From Bolinopsis microptera (lineage: Eukaryota > Ctenophora > Tentaculata > Lobata > Bolinopsidae): DNA of 64,000 bases. This document shows, piece after piece, positions 60,601-64,000 of the stretch (the stretch's first letter is position 1; each line of letters opens with the position of its first letter). The notes below the pieces were generated by a model. The model worked only from the letters and a program-made list of their open reading frames with translations, searched no databases and was not told where the DNA came from. A program made the position numbers and the translations under genes. Location of the stretch: positions 5,200,858 through 5,264,857 of the forward strand of contig NC_087075.1 of assembly GCF_026151205.1 (NCBI RefSeq). The letters are read 5' to 3'.

Positions 60601-60912
60601 CCAGACCGAGTATTACCATCCCATCCTTCTAGAGTTCATCACAAGTAGCACCCACCTTGAAGATCTTTGACACCCAGACACACCCCATTGGCGAACAAAC
60701 TTTGGATATAATCTTACATGCTCCCGAAGGAATCCCTGGTTTATGGTCTTTCTCATCGTCACCAGCACTTTCACTAGGTCACCAGCTCTTTCACTGAAGT
60801 CATCAGCCCTTTCACTGAAGTCATCAGATGTGACTCTGATCAACGGTATAGTTGTGGACACAACAAGAAAATTGAGAATAATCTTGTGCGAGGGTAGGGA
60901 CCCAGATGTCGT
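57611..60912 (+). repeat. 405-bp tandem array, about 8.15 copies
   Basis: Unit boundaries (GTTGTGGACACAACAAG) recur every 405 bp from ~57,612 to ~60,852. Copies are essentially identical; a C for T near 58,999 is one of very few differences. The unit length is divisible by three. Plus-strand pieces look like fragments of extracellular modules: VTLINGIVVDTTRKLRIILC, SVSELEFYGLP (resembling the LTLCEVxVxG end of FTP) and LKIFDTQTHPIGEQTLDIIL, but stops separate them. The last copy runs directly into exon A of the next gene. Each copy includes 20-bp sub-repeats (CTTTCACTGAAGTCATCAG). Confidence 0.96.
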
Positions 60913-63518
60913 TAATAACATAATTAACCCACTAATCAATAACATCCCCTCCATCAAGGTCCTATCCGACCCTAATGCTCTCTCCTCTGATAACTTGGTG
61001 AATCTAGCGTACCTCAAGCCCACCTCCCAATCCACTACTGGATGGGGTGGTGTATCCAGCAGGGCTGTAGATGGCAAGGAGTGCGGCAAATACAGCGCGT
61101 AAGTTCTTATCTCCTTTTAAAAACAGTGAGAGATTTGTTTTTGTGATCACCAACATGTATTGTTGATAATGTAACGTTTATATCAAATAGATATGGACTC
61201 TGGTAATCCGGGGAGGTGAAACTTGTGTCCTCCTCGTGACCGTGATTAACCAATCGGGTTCAACAGATCATCGTCACGTGACACAACAAATATGTTTCAC
61301 CTCCACATCTACAAGTGTTACTTTTACAGGGGTACGTGTACTCACACTGCCGGGGCCGGCTGGTGGAAGGTAGATCTTGGAGACAAGTTCGTTGTGGAGA
61401 AGGTATGGATAAGGAACAGGGTAGACTGTTGCTCTGAAAGACTCAACGGAGCTGAGGTCTTCGTAGGGGATATATCCTGTGGAACTATTGAGCAACATCC
61501 TCTCAAGTCCAATTACGAACTGGTATGTGGCGAGGGAATAGTTGGAGACTCTGTCAAGATTGTGAATGATCTCGCGTCTCTAACCCTCTGTGAAGTGAAG
61601 GTGTACGGAGATGACACTCCTGTCATTGAAACGACTGATAAAGAAGTTGTGGGGGACAAGTCTGGAGGTTCAGATGACGCACAGTCTGTAGCCAGGTGTC
61701 CGATGGGCTACGTGGTTACGTACTGTGAAGCCCAGACTGGGAGGGCTGGTAAAGCTGAGTGCGACGGGGCATTTGTGCAGCCTGATAACGGTGGAGTGTG
61801 TGTCGCTGTTAACGGATATAATGGTTCCGGTGCTGTTGCTAGAGCGGTGTGTTCTCAGTTTGAACAGGTTGCCGACCCCTGCAACGGTCCTAACCTCCCC
61901 AAATACCGGAACCTCCACTCCAGAGGACACAGTCCAAGTCTTCAGTGTCCCGCTGGTTACGAACAGATTCTGTGCAATGCACGGAGCCCATGGACCGGAA
62001 AGTTAAATGGCCAGAATGTTGATGATAAGGGAGTGATTCCAAACGAGGAAGATTGTGCTCTTCCGAACTGTGCAGCTGACCGGTTTTGGTGTGAGGTAAC
62101 TGCCGTCTGTCAGCTGATCGAGGATTCAGAAGCGTACGCTTCAGCAGTGTGTAGCACCTGTGATGGATACCACTGTGGAGAGAGTGAGGAGTGTGTCATG
62201 ATGGATATGGATGATGACCCTGAAGATGAAGAGGCGCCCACTTGTGTGGAGAAGCAAACTGGCTGCGATGATAATGACAGGTTGGTGATATGTTACTGAT
62301 TTTTAAACATTTTCTTTCTGATTTGAACGTAGGCGGGGTAGAGTTGTTAACTTAAAGTTTGGAATCTAGAGAATAGAGCTTTGTCTCCTAATAATTAGCT
62401 CTAGATTACAGACTTGTACCCTGTTATAAAGCAACTCTCTTACAACAGATGTGGTGAAAACGGCGTGTGTGCTCCAGTTGGGAGTGATGATTACGAGTGC
62501 AAGTGTGGAGAAGACTACGAGTTCAGTGTTGTTACCGGCTCCTGCATCCCCGTTCATACCATTTGTAAGTACCTTCTTGCATCCCCGTTCATACCATTTG
62601 TAAGTACCTTCTTGCATCCCCGTTCAAACCATTTGTAAGTACCTTCTTGCATCCCCGTTCATACCATTTGTAAGTACCTTCTTGCATCCCCGTTCATACC
62701 ATTTGTAAGTACCTTCTTGCATCCCCGTTCATACCATTTGTAAGTACCTTCTTGCATCCCCGTTCATACCATTTGTAAGTACCTTCTTGCATCCCCGTTC
62801 ATACCATTTGTAAGTACCTTCTTGCATCCCCGTTCATACCATTTGTAAGTACCTTCTTGCATCCCCGTTCATATCATTTGTAAGTACCTTCTTGCATCCC
62901 CGTTCATGCCATTTGTAAGTACCTTCTTGCATCCCCGTTCATACCATTTGTAAGTACCTTCTTGCATCCCCGTTCATACCATTTGTAAGTACCTTCTTGC
63001 ATCCCCGTTCATACCATTTGTAAGTACCTTCTTGCATCCCCGTTCAAACCATTTGTAAGTACCTTCTTGCATCCCCGTTCATACCATTTGTAAGTACCTT
63101 CTTGCATCCCCGTTCATACCATTTGTAAGTACCTTCTTGCATCCCCGTTCATATCATTTGTAAGTACCTTCTTGCATCCCCGTTCATACCATTTGTAAGT
63201 ACCTTCTTGCATCCCCGTTCATACCATTTGTAAGTACCTTCTTGCATCCCCGTTCATACCATTTGTAAGTACCTTCTTGCATCCCCGTTCATACCATTTG
63301 TAAGTACCTTCTTGTATCCCCGTTCATACTATTTGTAAGTACCTTCTTGCATCCCCGTTCATACCATTTGTAAGTACCTTCTTGCAAAACTATTTGATTT
63401 ATTGTTATAATTATTATCAAATTGCTTTAACTACAGGGAGAACGGTGTACGGTGAGCCAGCAGTTGGTGATGATGCGATTAGTTACGCTGAGTGTAACCA
63501 GGGGGATGTGGTCATGAG
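60828..63518 (+). CDS. Second FTP-domain secreted protein, partial at both ends
   Basis: Exons: A (5' limit uncertain, possible acceptor before 60,828) to 61,098; B 61,330-62,280; C 62,449-62,564; D 63,437-63,518. Phases agree at each junction and the window ends in the intron after D. Exons A and B give an FTP domain: VNLAYLKPTSQSTTGWGGVS, AVDGKECGKYSAGTCTHT, then WWKVDLG and RNRVDCCSERL (H-x24-R-x-D-x4-R) and LTLCEVKVYG. B continues into a Cys-rich region with CPMGYVVTYC and GVCVAVNGYNGSGAVARAVC, then CPAGYEQILC; this is vaguely like the Cys-rich modules of the PCSK9 C-terminus, a weak comparison. An acidic stretch MDMDDDPEDEEAP follows, then an EGF-like domain across B/C (CGENGVCAPVGSDDYECKCG). 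It is a likely secreted matrix or recognition protein, related to the upstream lectin gene by its FTP module. The first exon and any signal peptide are not identified. Confidence 0.78.
61188..61311. mobile_element. 124-bp MITE in an intron of the second lectin gene
   Basis: Ends TAGATATGGACTCTGG with GGGGAGGTGAAAC, and (inverted) GTTTCACCTCCACATCTA. The same terminal words begin the giant palindrome (46,430/53,573) and a relic near 7446. Internally it carries GATTAACCAATCGGG and CGTCACGTGACAC, the composite motif that is dispersed over the first 30 kb. Confidence 0.75.
62539..63384 (+). repeat. 35-bp minisatellite containing 24 splice donors
   Basis: The unit is the last ~22 bases of exon C (TGCATCCCCGTTCATACCATTT), its GTAAGT donor, and ACCTTCT. 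Donors recur exactly every 35 bp from 62,565 to 63,370 (24 in total). The exonic part varies at a few bases (CATACC, CAAACC, CATATC, CATGCC), while GTAAGT is invariant in all copies. Confidence 0.97.
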
Positions 63519-63539
63519 GTAAAACAGCTTCAATCTCAT

Positions 63540-64000
63540 AACCAATCCCATCCTCTTATCTCATCCTCTTATCTCATCCTCTTATCTCATCCTCTTATCT
63601 CATCCTCTTATCTCATTCTCTTATCCCATCCTCTTATCCCATCCTCTTATCTCATCCTCTTATCTCATCCTCTTATCTCATCCTCTTATCTCATCCTTAT
63701 CCCATCCTCTTATCCCAACCTCTTATCCCATCCTCTTATCCCATCCTCTTATCTCATCCTCTTATCCCATCCTCTAATCCCATCCTCTTATCCCATCCTT
63801 TTATCCCATCCTCTTATCCCATCCTCTTATCTCATCCTCTTATCCCATCCTCTTATCTCATCCTCTTATCTCATCCTCTTATCTCATCCTCTTATCTCAT
63901 CCTCTTATCTCATCCTCTTATCTCATCCTCTTATCTCATACTCTAATCTCATCCTCTTATCCCATCCTCTTATCCCATCCTCTTATCTCATCCTCGCATC
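63540..64000 (+). repeat. 13-bp minisatellite, runs off the window
   Basis: CTCATCCTCTTAT repeated about 35 times, with T/C variation (TCTCATC / TCCCATC) and one shortened unit near 63,695. It begins ~20 bp after the donor of exon D. Confidence 0.96.

Noticed and set aside
58183-61089. 82- to 158-codon minus-strand frames in each 405-bp unit
   Set aside because: They repeat identically because the DNA does. The last copy continues antisense through exon A of the FTP gene, whose plus-strand reading is supported by splicing and domain signature.
62539-63384. CRISPR-like array of regular repeats
   Set aside because: Units are contiguous 35-bp tandem copies with no unique spacers, in a eukaryotic intron.

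Overview
This is eukaryotic, almost certainly invertebrate animal DNA. Coding sequence is split into short exons with GT/AG introns, the background is AT-rich, and interspersed and tandem repeats are dense. The recognisable proteins are animal-type extracellular lectin modules (galectin, F-type lectin/FTP, EGF-like) and a SAM domain. Fragments of pogo/DDE_1-type transposase and of non-LTR retrotransposons look most like cnidarian families as far as I remember them, but the species cannot be fixed from sequence alone.

Layout. (1) About 4-30 kb: one minus-strand gene encodes an N-terminal SAM domain followed by a long Ser/Pro-rich tail. I reconstruct seven exons with matching phases from 30,233 down to 6,198. 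Its introns hold a 31-copy 41-bp satellite (downstream of exon 7), an ~80-copy 42/45-bp minisatellite (intron 2), GTTACCATGGTAAC-type palindromes and a striking excess of CACGTG plus CCAAT sites. (2) About 31.8-44.1 kb: a transposon island. It holds a fold-back element with nested inverted repeats and telomere-like DNA, a TTAA-flanked piggyBac-like element with ~600-bp near-identical arms and regularly spaced GGGTC...GACCC palindromes, a TA-flanked element containing a long hairpin, a pogo-like DDE element and a dead LINE ORF1. (3) 45,323-57,269, plus strand: a complete 12-exon gene for a secreted 732-residue lectin with signal peptide, two galectin domains and three FTP domains. Intron 3 contains a giant palindrome (arms ~2.2 kb) that itself received a pogo-like transposon, which in turn received a LINE fragment. 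(4) 57.6-60.9 kb: eight almost identical 405-bp tandem units. (5) About 60.8-64 kb, plus strand: a second lectin-like gene, partial at both ends (FTP, cysteine-rich region, EGF-like). One of its exons runs into a 35-bp minisatellite that copies the exon end together with its GTAAGT donor 24 times.

The two lectin genes look like neighbouring relatives built from the same FTP module and are probably secreted glycan-binding proteins (recognition, adhesion or matrix). No CRISPR array, operon, rRNA or convincing tRNA gene is present. The most unusual items are the tandem splice-donor array, the galectin-FTP architecture, an FTP intron flanked by an 8-bp direct repeat, the giant nested palindrome, the palindrome-studded piggyBac-like arms and the recurrent CACGTG...CCAAT composite.
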